NCBI GenBank assembly: GCA_023053575.1
Contig: JAKZAP010000016.1
Span: 19,486,030-19,550,029, forward strand
Direction of reading: 5' to 3'
Length of the DNA stretch: 64,000 nt
Origin: Branchinecta lynchi
Taxonomy: Eukaryota; Arthropoda; Branchiopoda; Anostraca; Branchinectidae
Below the pieces are notes generated by a model. The model had not been told where the DNA came from and made no database searches. It saw nothing but the letters and a program-made list of their open reading frames with translations. Position 1 is the first letter of the stretch. Each line of letters starts with the position of its first letter. Below, piece after piece: positions 32,359 to 42,420 of the stretch. The translations under genes were made by a program, and so were the position numbers.

Positions 32359-32395
32359 CACCCCCCCCCCCCCCCCCCCCCCCCCCCACCCCCCG
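32359..32395. repeat. Long C-run
   Basis: More than 25 consecutive C with one A interruption. Other homopolymer G/C runs lie at 11,097, 14,400-14,445, 14,530-14,573, 15,390, 15,650, 28,318, 34,210, 34,303, 36,263, 45,077, 53,417 and 58,599. Confidence 0.8.
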
Positions 32396-32564
32396 AATTA
32401 AAACAACTGTATTCAGCGATATATACCCATTTTCCGAGAATACTACACCACAAGGGGTAGGCAATCTAGTCAGATTGTATTGTCCACCACAGACAGTTTA
32501 GGTGTGGCTGGTTTATTAGGCTGGAGGACTTAGAAACCTCGCACAGCGCTCCGCGCTGTGCTGC

Positions 32565-32735
32565 CTGGCGAACTGACGTGTTGACGAACTGACGGATTTC
32601 TAAAATAGGCGCACTGAGGCGAGTGAACTGACGTTTATGTCAACTGACGGTAGGCGAACTGACGTGTTGATGGAACGGTCGGATTTTTTGTTTAGGCGAA
32701 CTGACGTTTATGTGAACTGACGTGTTGCGGTAGTG
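32565..32735 (+). repeat. AACTGACGT short tandem repeat
   Basis: Seven copies of GAACTGACG-type words in two forms, GGCGAACTGACGTGTTGA and GTGAACTGACGTTTATGT, irregularly spaced. No coding frame is shared. Confidence 0.6.
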
Positions 32736-33059
32736 ACAGCGACTCTTAGGAAATATGCATTGAAGAAGACATTGATTAAATACAGCTGCGATGGGTTTAG
32801 AGATTATAAATGCGCATTGTATTCGAGGGGTTGCTCTCTCTCCGCCACCGATGTACACCTCGGCACGGCACTGGCACGATACCGCCGGCCACCGACAAAC
32901 TTCTGTAGATTACTGTTCGCCATCTGGCGCCCAGTAACGAAGGTACTTGAACGAAAGAATTATCGAAAACATGCTGCCGAAGAAGAAGCAGAACTAGATA
33001 TGAGCCAAAAGTGCCGAGTAGTCAACCATGTTTCTATGCTTGTGTTGGGCGATATTTAG

Positions 33060-33735
33060 ATTTTTCGATACATCGATATTTTCACTTTCGATATTCGATA
33101 ATCGATATATCGATAGATAGATAGATAGATGTTTAATTAAGCCCTTGGGCCATGAACACAAATTTTCGCTTTCGATATTCAGTAATCGATATATTGATTT
33201 TTTCGCTTTCGATATTCAGTAATCGATATATTGATATTTCACTTTCGATATTCGATATATCGATATATCGATATTGATATTTGTTTACCATGTTTCGCTC
33301 TAGGATACGTCTCGTTTTGCCAAAATCTAAGAACAAAATTTTCGTTGAATAGCATCTTGGATCATCTCAAACTCCGAATAAATAAGAAATGAATTACGGG
33401 AAACATAGTGCTCCAATTTCGGATATATAAGTGTAGGTTAGATTGGATTATTTACAATAATTACGAATGAACAGATATCGTTTTCGATATCGATATGTAT
33501 GTTTCGATATCGATATTTGGTCCGTTTGGAAAATTCCGATATATCGCATCTTGGATCATGTCAAACTCCGAATAAACAAGAAAGGAATTACGGTAAACAT
33601 ATTGTTTCAGTTTCGTATATATAAGTGTAGGTTAGGTTGGATTACTTACAGTAATTACGAATTAAAATCGATATTTACGTTTTGATATCGATATTTGGTC
33701 CGATATATAGATATATCGTTATCGATGTCGATCGC
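33060..33735. repeat. ATCGAT/GATATC-rich satellite patch
   Basis: Repeated CGATATATCGAT and TTCGATATTCG words at 33,063-33,275 and 33,470-33,730. 33,113-33,160 resembles a LINE-C tail (GATAGATAGATAGATAG then GCCCTTGGGCC). Two ~130-bp direct repeats with TCCGAATAAA.AAGAAA lie at 33,360-33,470 and 33,560-33,665. Confidence 0.6.
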
Positions 33736-34187
33736 CAACACTAGAGTCACCTTCAGTATGTTTTGCTTCTGGTGAAGGTAATTCAGTGGCGACCAAACTT
33801 TTTTTCATATGTGTAGGATGGGCTAAGAATGAAGCTTGGCAGGCATATATAGGGGATCCTCCGATCCCCTAACCCACATCTTAGGATCCTTTGTGGGCCT
33901 CAGATGCGGCTTTCTCTGCCTGTATGGCTTGCGTGGACTCGTGAGTTGTACGCGGGGCTTTTGACTGGAGTCACGTAAGTGTCCTGGTATTTACATTTGT
34001 TTGTTTGTTGAGTGTTTTTGTTATATTGTGGCCCGTGTTGGCCTTATTTGAAATAAAATAAATAAAATATTTAACTTGGAAAAAGTCAATTTCCCCATCC
34101 TCTGGGAGTACAATAGAGGTATGCTTATTTGAACGTTCGTTCACTTCGAACTCTGCCATTTTGATGCACTTGCTGTTGCTAAATATA
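33736..34187. other. No recognisable feature
   Basis: No credible gene or tandem structure seen. Confidence 0.4.
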
Positions 34188-34195
34188 TGTACCGA

Positions 34196-34346
34196 CAAGT
34201 CCGTATCCAGGGGGGGGGGGGTAGGGGATTGAACCCCCCATTTTATAGGCTTTTCCCTATGATCTATGTGTTTTTTGTACTTTCTTGTCCGACCAGCAGG
34301 CACCCCCCCCCCCCCCCCCCGAAATAAATTCCTGGATACGGGCCTA
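34196..34346. mobile_element. hAT-type MITE with G/C runs, copy 2
   Basis: Ends CAAGTCCGTATCCAGG and CCTGGATACGGGCCTA are imperfect inverses. TGTACCGA is duplicated exactly at 34,188-34,195 and 34,347-34,354. The interior shares TTTTCCCTATGATCTATGTG with the 14.39-kb copy. A broken third relative ends at about 45,124. Confidence 0.8.
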
Positions 34347-34559
34347 TGTACCGATTATCTAAATTAGGTAATTAAGGATTGACAAGATTGGTTTATAAAT
34401 TCTCATGTTATAGAGCCAAAACCATTCCTTAAAGTACTCATCTTGACCACAAAGTACAGAAAATACTTTTGAGCAAAACATATTTTCATGATCCCGATGA
34501 GCCCATGATCATTTGTGAAACAAGGGTCTTGCTTCAGAATGAATTTCCAGCTCCCTTGA

Positions 34560-34920
34560 AGGACCCCTCGCACTATTCACTCTTCAACTTACAGTATTTT
34601 AAAGTATTTGAATGCTTTAACTATGCTGTGCTTTCAATAAATAACCATCAGTTTTGACTGTTTTAAGCCATTTCCGAGACCCTTTGACTTGTAGCGAAAT
34701 AGGGAATCAGTTTACAGAACCGGTTTAAACTTGTCGCAGACAACCGTCGACAGCGTGATACACATCGAATTGCAAAACGCAGTAAGTGAGAGAATCAGCG
34801 AGGTTTTGTTAGAGGGGTTAGAATGTACCGCACGAAAGGTGGGTCTCCGGGCTTATAAATATATATTATGTAGTGATTACGGAAGTAGGTTGCGTTAGTA
34901 TTAAAGGTAAGACAGGTCCT
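34560..34920. mobile_element. piggyBac-like MITE (TTAA family), copy 2 (inverted)
   Basis: Begins AGGACCCCTCGC after TTGA and ends GACAGGTCCT before an exact TTAA (34,921-34,924). It reads as the reverse complement of the 1.44-kb copy along its whole length. Confidence 0.7.
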
Positions 34921-34924
34921 TTAA

Positions 34925-35795
34925 AGTGCACATCTTAACGCAGTGAAAAAAAATGAAAAGAATTCAAATGAATTCCTTAAAGCCATCATCATTTTTGTCT
35001 CGAGGGTTTTGCTTTCAGATGAATTTCTAGTGCCCTTAAGGGCAAAAATAAAATACATTTTACCAGATCACTCTCTTGATTTTCAAGGGCCCATGATCAT
35101 TCTTATTTCAAGGGTATAGCTTATAAATAAACACTAGAAACCCAAGAATCTGCAAATTCTTAAATTTCCTCCTCTGACCCCGCCTTGCAAGTACCATACG
35201 AGCTTCTGGCTCTTTTATTCAACCCAAGCTCATTGAACGTTGTAGACTTGCTTCATTCTTGGCCAATATCTGATGAAATTTGTTTTCATATACGTCCGAA
35301 ATCATAGTTTATCGCAGTATAATAATTTGGAAAAAAAAGACCGCGGCACCGGCTTGGAACCGCGGCACGCGCCACTTGATGTACATCGTTTTTGGGACTG
35401 AGCAACCCCTCGCACCATTTACCACTTTTACCAGTAGAGAAAATTCCCGACCGGATAATTTCCATGAGCAGACACTGACAGATGGATCAGTCGTCTATCA
35501 TCCATATAGGCTACCGACTTGAAAAACTGCACAAACGCATTATTAGAATTAAAAAAAATCGCATTTTCGCTTGATTTCGGGGAATCCGGTCGAACTGCCA
35601 ACTTGACCGGAAAATGAAGCTAAAGGATCGATTTCCTATGTCTTCATATTCCTAGTTTAAAATTGTAACAACCGGTAAAGGCTTAACGCGAGCCCGGAAT
35701 TTCTGTTTTACCTGGAGTATCAGATGGTAGGCCTACCGACCAAGCACAACAAGTCAACTAAATATCCGAGGGGTTGCGCACTGGTGCCTCATGGT
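34925..35795. other. No recognisable feature
   Basis: Short fragments of the AAGGACC and GGAATCCGGTCGAAC families are recognisable, but no gene. Confidence 0.4.
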
Positions 35796-35802
35796 GTACA
35801 AG

Positions 35803-35935
35803 TTCCCTGCCTCATGCCTGCCTCACGTGCCTCATGTCTGCCTCACGTGCCTCATGTCTGCCTCACGCGCCTCATGCCTGCCTCACGTGCCTCATGTCTG
35901 CCTCACGTACCTCATGCCTGCCTCACGTGCCTCAT
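35803..35935 (+). repeat. CACGTG minisatellite, array 1 (20-bp unit)
   Basis: Unit GCCTCACGTGCCTCATGTCT repeated about six times with small changes. A GAGGGGTTGCGCACTGG sequence lies 5' of it (35,769), and its inverse lies 3' of array 2 (40,117). Confidence 0.8.
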
Positions 35936-36189
35936 CGCCCGTTCTGGTGACACGTTTAGGGATTTTTGACAATTTTCGCTCAGCTACGAGATCTGTGATA
36001 AATAACAAAAAGAGAGGGAGCTTCTTATCCCCTCGGGAAATTTGAACTGGGTTGTCCATGCGGATTATTTGAAAGGTAAAATAATTACTTCTTGTTAGTT
36101 GATTAATGCCTTTAATAAACCCTGGTAAATTATCTCTGACAGACTTAGGTATACTATTCAAAAGACTACTCAACGACTATTCTTAAGGC

Positions 36190-37240
36190 AGTCTGTTCGT
36201 GTCCCTGATATGCCTACCAAATATCATCGTCCCAGTACCGAACTCGCGGGATCACCGAATTCCCCCCCCCCCCCCATAAAAAAAAACTCCCGCCACAGTG
36301 CCCGAATCCAGTCCGGTTCTCTCAACGATGTATCTAGGACTTGTGCTTGTTCTTCCGACCAAGTTTCGTCCCGATCCCTCCACTCTAAGCGTTTCCGAGA
36401 TTTCCGGTTCCCCCCTCCAGCTCCCCCCAAAGTCACCGGATCCGGTCCGGATTTTAAGTGGGTCGTCTGAGGCACGAGATCTCTCCAAAGATAATTGTGT
36501 TGCGAGAGCAACACTTTGGTTTTGTCCTCGTTTTTTTTTGTTTTCCTATGCCGCCGAATTGATTTTATTCCTGGTAATTGGTAAGGGTCTAACCTGTGCG
36601 GTTTTTACGGAAAGTGTGGACCTTAGGCCGGATTGACGAATATGATATTACATTTCGGAAAGCTCCGTAGAACTCTTGCCTGGGGCCAAAAAGGATGTTT
36701 TTTACTTGTCCTCGAGCCAGAGCCTACGGTGTGCGAAGCGAAGAGGAGTTATATAGCCTATGTCAGAGAGGGCTATCTGAAGTTGTGCAGCCAACCTTTC
36801 GTTTCATCAAACCATGTTTCTGCTTTCAAGTGGAAAGCTCCGCTCTAGCACGCAAGCAGGCAGGCACCAGTTTCAAATTGAAGATGGATTAAAATCTATA
36901 AGTGTTAAATATATGCGGCAGTTACCCGGCCCCATAGCCAACATATCTTCTTTGAGTGATAAATAGAAAAGTCTACAGCAAACCAAAAAGTCGCTTTTTC
37001 CCACGGGGCCGAAAGTGCTGCCATCTCTTGTTTCCATCCATTTGTGTTCGCGATTTAAGCTGAGTTTATCATTCGTTTTTTTGCACTTGGGTGTGCGGTA
37101 GAGAAATGGTATCAGATGTACATCTTAAACTTTAGAACTTCTCTCATTGCTAAAGAAATTGGAGCTTATCCTTTGCTCCTTTCTAAGTGGTGACGTTAGA
37201 AAGTTGGCCTACGGCAAAAAAGTCAACTTTTGAACTAAGA
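36190..37240. other. No gene recognised; short repeat fragments
   Basis: 36,205-36,480 shares CTGATATGCCTACCAA with 39,222. A C-run lies at 36,263-36,275. Frames look random. Confidence 0.4.
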
Positions 37241-37249
37241 CAGGTAGAA

Positions 37250-38885
37250 TTTTTTTTCAACTGCAATCAATAGCCGTTGATGAGCTGATCAAAGTATATG
37301 ACATCCGTTTTTTGGTACAAAGATTCCTTCGTGAGATACACCAGTTTGAAAGTTTCAAGGGGTTGACAACTTCAGTAGGAATGTACACACGAAACCAACA
37401 ATAGGCGATACCAGCTGTGAGACATGTAGGGTACTTATATGCGACAGTCGAAATATGTTAGCTCATACTCATCCTCGGCAATGAGGGGTTTGCAGCTTTT
37501 GCCAGTTGGTGTATCTGTGATTTGTTTCCGGTGTATTCGATGGTAAGAACAATTTGGTTCCCAATTGTAAGACATGCAAGGGACTTGTAAGTAATAATCG
37601 GCTGTTATGCTACAAAAATCTTCAGCGATGAGGGGTTTGCAACTTTTGCTAGCTGGTGTACCTATTATTTTTATCCGGTGAACTTGATGTCTATCATGGG
37701 AGAGGGACTAGTAAGTAAGAATCGGTTCACTAGGGGCTAGAAATTTGTGCAAATTGTTGCATATTGTATTCGATTTATATAAATCTAACGGTAAGAAAGT
37801 TTGTATCGATGGTCTATCGCTGTAACCTAGGATTAACTGTTTCCGCAACGGGTACAAACGATAATGTAAAACAATGAGGTAGTTTCGTAATAATTAATAG
37901 TGTCATCTATGGTATTTTAATCCTGAAAAGTTACGGATAGCTTTATAATACCAACTAGATTATATGAGAAATTGTTCCAAGTTTTCATCCGTCACGATGT
38001 CTACTATTGAAAAGGATAAAGTTCAACTGACTGCGTAGTCAATTTAGTCCCTTTTTCCGATATTCTTTTGTTGTTGTTAGGGCAATCGATAGCCCTTGAT
38101 GAGCTGATCAAAGTATATGTCATCCATTTTTTTGAACAAAAATCCTTCATGAGATAAACCAGTTTGAAGTTTCAAGGGGTTGACAACTTCAGGATTAAGG
38201 TACACACTGAAACCAAAAACAGGCGATACCAGTTGTGAGACATGTAAGGGACTAGTAAGCAACAGTCGACTGTTAGCTCATAATCATCTTCGGCAATGAG
38301 GAGCTTGGAGCTTTTGCTGGTTGGTGTGCCTGTTATTTGTTTCCGGTGTATTCGATGGTAAGAACACTTTTGTTCCCAATTGTAAGACATGCATGGGACT
38401 TGTAAGTAATAATCGGCTGTTATGCTACAATCATCTTCAGCGATGAGGGGTTTGCAACTTTTGCTAGCTGGTGTACCCATTATTTGTTTCCGGTGAGCTT
38501 GATTTCTATCACGGGAGAGGGACTTAGTAGGAGTCGGTTCACGAGGGGCTAGAAATTTTTGCAAATTAGTGCAAACTGTATTCAATTTCTGTAAATATGA
38601 CGGTAAGAAAGTTTGTATCGATGGTCTATCACTATAACCTAGGATTAACTGTTTACGCAAGGGGTACAAACGATAATGTAAAACAATGAGGTAGTTTCGT
38701 AATAATTGATAGCGTCATCTATGGTATTTTAATTCTGAAAAGTTAAGGATAGCTTTATAATACCAACTAGATTATATAAGATATTGTCCCAAGTTTTTTA
38801 TCCGTCACGATGTCTACGGATTGAAAAGGATAAAAACTCAACAAACCGCAAATTCAATTTAGTCCCTTCTTCCGATATTGTTTTA
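37250..38885. repeat. Tandem duplication, two ~830-bp units
   Basis: Unit 1 (about 37,255-38,085) and unit 2 (about 38,086-38,885) align over their length: TTGATGAGCTGATCAAAGTA, CAGTTTGAA.GTTTCAAGGG, GGTTGACAACTTCAG, CCTAGGATTAACTGTTT. Inside each unit a shorter ~147-bp motif occurs twice (AGCGATGAGGGGTTTGCA / GCTAGCTGGTGTACC). A third fragment runs 38,870-38,985. Confidence 0.8.
38172..38669 (-). CDS. Hypothetical ORF with two 49-residue repeats
   Basis: A 165-codon minus frame (the first codon may be a non-ATG) inside unit 2 of the tandem duplication. It contains HRKQIMGTPASKSCKPLIAE and HRKQITGTPTSKSSKLLIAE, each followed by DD and VPxMSxNW, 49 residues apart, matching the 147-bp DNA period. 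In unit 1 the same frame is recognisable but stopped. I do not know this protein; the ORF may be an accident of the repeat. Kept because the period is a multiple of three. Confidence 0.25.
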   Translation of the reverse strand: MYPLRKQLILGYSDRPSIQTFLPSYLQKLNTVCTNLQKFLAPREPTPTKSLSRDRNQAHRKQIMGTPASKSCKPLIAEDDCSITADYYLQVPCMSYNWEQKCSYHRIHRKQITGTPTSKSSKLLIAEDDYELTVDCCLLVPYMSHNWYRLFLVSVCTLILKLSTP

Positions 38886-38999
38886 TGGTTGTTTTTACAA
38901 CGCTAAAGAATATCTTTTAATTGATCATGTGATTCTTCTTTTTAGAACAAAACTTTTAAAAGCTTCGATAAGTTGACAACTCCATCATTTAACCGACAG

Positions 39000-39360
39000 C
39001 GAAGAAACAAAACCAAAGTGTTGCTAGCACTTTAGTCGGCGAAGCCGGACAAAGGTTGCCGCAACACTTCACGTTGCCCAGGCAACGTAGGTCTAGTTTT
39101 TCATTGCTATCCGATCACCCGTTCAAAAGTTATAAATACCTCAAGATTCCCGATTCGCCTCCCTCCACTCCCCCAACGATGCTCGGATCGGGGAAATGAT
39201 GCAACAATCATTTGGGGTCCCTGATATGCCTGCCAAGTTTGATTGTCCTAGCGTATGTGGAAGTGCCCGAACTAGCAAAACCCGGACCGACCGACGGACG
39301 GACAGAAATTGCGATCGCTATATGGCACTTGGCCGAAGGGCAAGTGCCATAATAACATGT
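39000..39360. repeat. Repeat with GACC/GACG microsatellite and a palindromic end
   Basis: CCGACCGACGGACGGACAG is followed by GGCACTTGGCCGAAGGGCAAGTGCC, an inverted repeat. The start resembles 36,205. This is probably a MITE or SINE relative of the GGGATCCC family, which also has GTCC runs, but no ends were defined. Confidence 0.4.
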
Positions 39361-39699
39361 CAAAAATGGCTAAGAAGGCAACCAAAGTTTCGGCGTTCGG
39401 CTGAATACATGGTCGCACATGGATGCATGTTTTCAATGCTTATTTCCCCCCCTTCTCCGGATTAAGAAAAATATTTTAAGATCTGGGCAGTGAACAAACT
39501 TCAAAGAAATGCCGTAGGAATGCAAATAAATTCCGGTAAATTCCAAGGTAAAACCTCCGACAATTCTGGTGTAATCTTGGAGCTGCCCCTCCCCACCCCC
39601 TCCCCCTACAAGGAAGGGCTCGTGATGCCCCTGGGTCTACTGTCAACCAGTCAGGGTTTCACACTAAATGACTTCATTTATATCCCTCAATCTTGAGGG

Positions 39700-39738
39700 A
39701 AATAAATGAATAAATAAATAAATATAAATAAATAAATA
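39700..39738. repeat. AAATAAAT microsatellite
   Basis: Runs of AAATAAAT between 39,700 and 39,738. Confidence 0.6.
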
Positions 39739-39990
39739 TGGTGTCAAAACGAACCGTCAAATGTAGGCCAAAATCAAATGGTCAAATGAGAATCTTCTGC
39801 AGATGGCGCGCGGGAATTTTTCAATCCCGGCCTGAACAGTACTGTCGGTATTGGGTACTTTCAGAGATTCGCCACAAACGAACTGCTTAATCGATATGTA
39901 ATATCAAACAAAAATGTTGCGACATTTTGACACTGACATTGCTAAGATTTTTTGGTCCGATGACTTCAATTCTACGCATGTTGTATTTAC

Positions 39991-40098
39991 ATCGTGTCTG
40001 CCTCACGTGCCTCATGTGTGCCTCATGCCTGAATCACGTGCCTCATGTCTGCCTCACGTGCCTCATGCCTGCCTCACGTGCCTCATCTGCCTCTGCCT
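39991..40098 (+). repeat. CACGTG minisatellite, array 2
   Basis: The same ~20-bp unit as array 1, about five copies, followed by CTCATGGTGTACACG, which in array 1 lies on the 5' side. Confidence 0.8.
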
Positions 40099-40144
40099 CA
40101 TGGTGTACACGAAATCGGCCAGTGCGCAACCCCTCGTAAATATC

Positions 40145-40560
40145 TTGATTCAACAACTCTATAGATAGATAGTGTATTTCATATACACAAACCAACAAAA
40201 ACAAAATATAACTTAAACAATCAGACTCCTTCTTAATTCTAAACATTTGTCTATGAATGAATGAATGAATTTATTCCCAATAAGGTTCAAGGGCCATGGC
40301 GGGAAACATAACACAATAACAAAAAAACAAACTATCATACACTTAAAAACAAACCAGAAATCAACTTCTATAAAAATAGTTCACGGCGGGTCACAACTAG
40401 TTTCAAGAATCTACCCAGCCTTTGGATCTCACCAAAACACTTCCTTCCGTGCCGCCCACTCGAGTAATAACGGTAGGGTTAGTATTACTCAAAATTTCGG
40501 GAAGTGACAAAATTACACCCTCTAGATAAATTTTCCTTAAATCAGAAAGCTGACCAAGAA
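40145..40560 (-). pseudogene. LINE-C relic with a nested LINE tail
   Basis: Minus frame QLSDLRKIYLEGVILSLPEI matches 12,500-12,400. Between GTCTATG (40,250) and GCCCACTCGAGTAATA (40,453) a foreign ~200-bp piece interrupts it, with a tail of TGAA repeats. That piece is the 3' end of another LINE inserted into LINE-C. Confidence 0.6.
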
Positions 40561-40659
40561 ATTGTAAGCAAAACTGATTTTTTTTTTTTTGTGAATTCCT
40601 TGCGAACCAATTGTCTGGTTCCAAAACAAATTTAAGACGCGGATTCAGCATGCCTCTCA

Positions 40660-40998
40660 ATTGTGAATGAAATTCTTCGCTTGAAACCCCTTCCTCACCC
40701 CTAAGTATAAGGCTATGGCGCCATCCACGAACGACCTGTACTTTTGACGCATAAGATCTTTAGCCGACACCAAGTATGACCAAGACAGCCTACCGAACTC
40801 CATCGAGAAGTCTCATGTTAACAGACAGACAGGCAGGCAGACAGAACTTTACGAGGTCACAGGCAGGATGCGCTAAGTCGTTGCAAACTTAGTAACCATT
40901 GTATCAACGATGTCGTGAGATCGAATCCCACTACCAGCAATCCGTTAATAGTGAGTCATGGCGAAAATGAGTTCAGCGAGTTTTGGGATCCAAAAACT
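40660..40998 (-). mobile_element. GGGATCCC element, copy D (truncated, old)
   Basis: The right end is GTTTTGGGATCCAAAAAC (40,983), with GACAGACAGGCAGGCAGACAG and CACCCCTAAG blocks in the inverse order of copy A. The tandem units are missing. A tRNA-like B box (GAGATCGAATCCCAC, 40,918) lies inside. Confidence 0.5.
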
Positions 40999-41339
40999 TG
41001 ATCTGATGCATGCTCTCGCATCGCATGGGTTGTTTGGTCGTTGATCTTTTGATGAGGCATTTATTAAAAACCTACCTTCTTTGGATTTATATTTGCGGTT
41101 TGTTTACATTTAAAGCTTTTAAAGTGGGATGATTACAAATTAGGATATTTCAATACTTGTTTGGCTATTGGGGATCTGAAATGTCTAGGTTCTAAAGCTG
41201 TTTGCATATAAAATGTGATAAACGTTTTACTTTCACACTCCACGTCTGAGCGCTTGCGCACTTGTTCATAATTTCAACTGCTTCTCTTGTAGTTTGGTGA
41301 AGTCGCGTGCATGTCGTAAGAATCTGGGCTTGTTCAAAA

Positions 41340-41945
41340 TGTACAACGTGGGATGGGTTTTCGAAAACGTGTTCTGCCAGTAATTTGGACAGTGTCCATT
41401 GGAAAAGGCGTAGTCAATCTCCTGTTCGTGTTCTGTGAGCCTCTTTTCGAAAGTACTCTCTGTCCTGCCGACAGCGCTTATCGCAGTCGCAGGGTATCCA
41501 ATAGATACCTCGTTGGTTCTGGTTTGGGACTTGATCTTTGCCAGTGTTTAGGTAGGACAGTAGAGTGTTTTGAGTCCGGTGAAATGTTTCGATGTTGCAT
41601 TTTTTTAAGTTCCTGGACAGTTTTTCAGTGACAACCTTGAAGGTATGGGAGGTAGACACCGGTATTCTTTTCTTCTGGTTTGTTACTACTGGGAGTGCCA
41701 ATGTTGCTTTTGGAGGACAGATGGATCTTCAATTGTTTTTCATGATTTTTTTTCGACTAGTTGGATGGGGTACTTGTTGCCGTAAAGTATCTCTCGGATG
41801 TGGCTCAGTTCGGCGTCTAGGAGGGTCTCGTCGGGAATTTGAAGAGGACCCGTGCCAAGAAAGGCCGAAATATTTGATTCGCAGTCAGCTTGGGCTGAAA
41901 GAATATTTAATAAACGGATGGTTCGTTGGTTTTGGTACATATGTG
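41340..41945 (-). pseudogene. Penelope-like element relic (linker and GIY-YIG endonuclease)
   Basis: The minus strand reads ETLLDAELSHIREILYGNKYPIQL in the post-reverse-transcriptase linker. It continues with FHRTQNTLLSYLNTGKDQVP, NQNQRGIYWIPCDCDKR and, after a frameshift, FEKRLTEHEQEIDYAFSNGH. GIY...IPC.C.K...RL.EH is the GIY-YIG domain of Penelope-like retroelements. The reverse transcriptase is absent and the reading frame is broken at least once. A decayed hammerhead-like motif lies at 41,843-41,885, on the plus strand. Confidence 0.75.
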
Positions 41946-41999
41946 GTTATGTGGAATATTTAGTGATAATGTGTGGTTTTCCCTATGTATATGGCTACG

Positions 42000-42420
42000 G
42001 CTGAAATAAATAAGTGAATTTATCAGTTCATAATGTATTTTCCAAAAAATAGTGCTGGATATGTCATCACAGTTAAATTGATCAGCCAAGAGATATCTTA
42101 GTAGCCTATATTTACAATTGGAACCTAAGTTACACGTATTCAATTCGTGATTTTAAAATACAAGTCATCAATGTATGGATACTTGAATCATCTCCCTGAA
42201 AGTGTCGTTAATGCCGAAAATATCAATCCGTTCAAAGCAGGTTTGGATCTTCAACTGGCTTAAATACAATTAGTGTACATAGTGTCTCGATGAACTTAGA
42301 GGCGAAAGCTTTCTTGCTGCAAATATATTATTACTATTATTATTATTAATATCAAACAAAAATTAAATGAAATGACAAAATAATTGCAAAATTAACTCGT
42401 CATAATTGCAATCCTGGTAC
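42000..42420 (+). pseudogene. LINE-D 3' relic, copy 2
   Basis: Plus frame at 42,180-42,262 reads ESSPESVVNAENINPFKAGL-like residues ending LQLA and a stop, as at 18.5 kb. Stops upstream make it a relic. Confidence 0.6.

Noticed and set aside
32115..32501. 128-codon ORF with a poly-proline stretch
   Set aside because: The proline run is the long C-run at 32,359-32,395; the rest has no motif.
35803..35935. CRISPR-like array
   Set aside because: Units are directly adjacent, with no spacers, in eukaryotic DNA; it is a minisatellite.
40885..40945. tRNA gene candidate (GAGATCGAATCCCAC B box)
   Set aside because: T-arm has a mismatch and no acceptor stem was found; most likely a SINE fragment.
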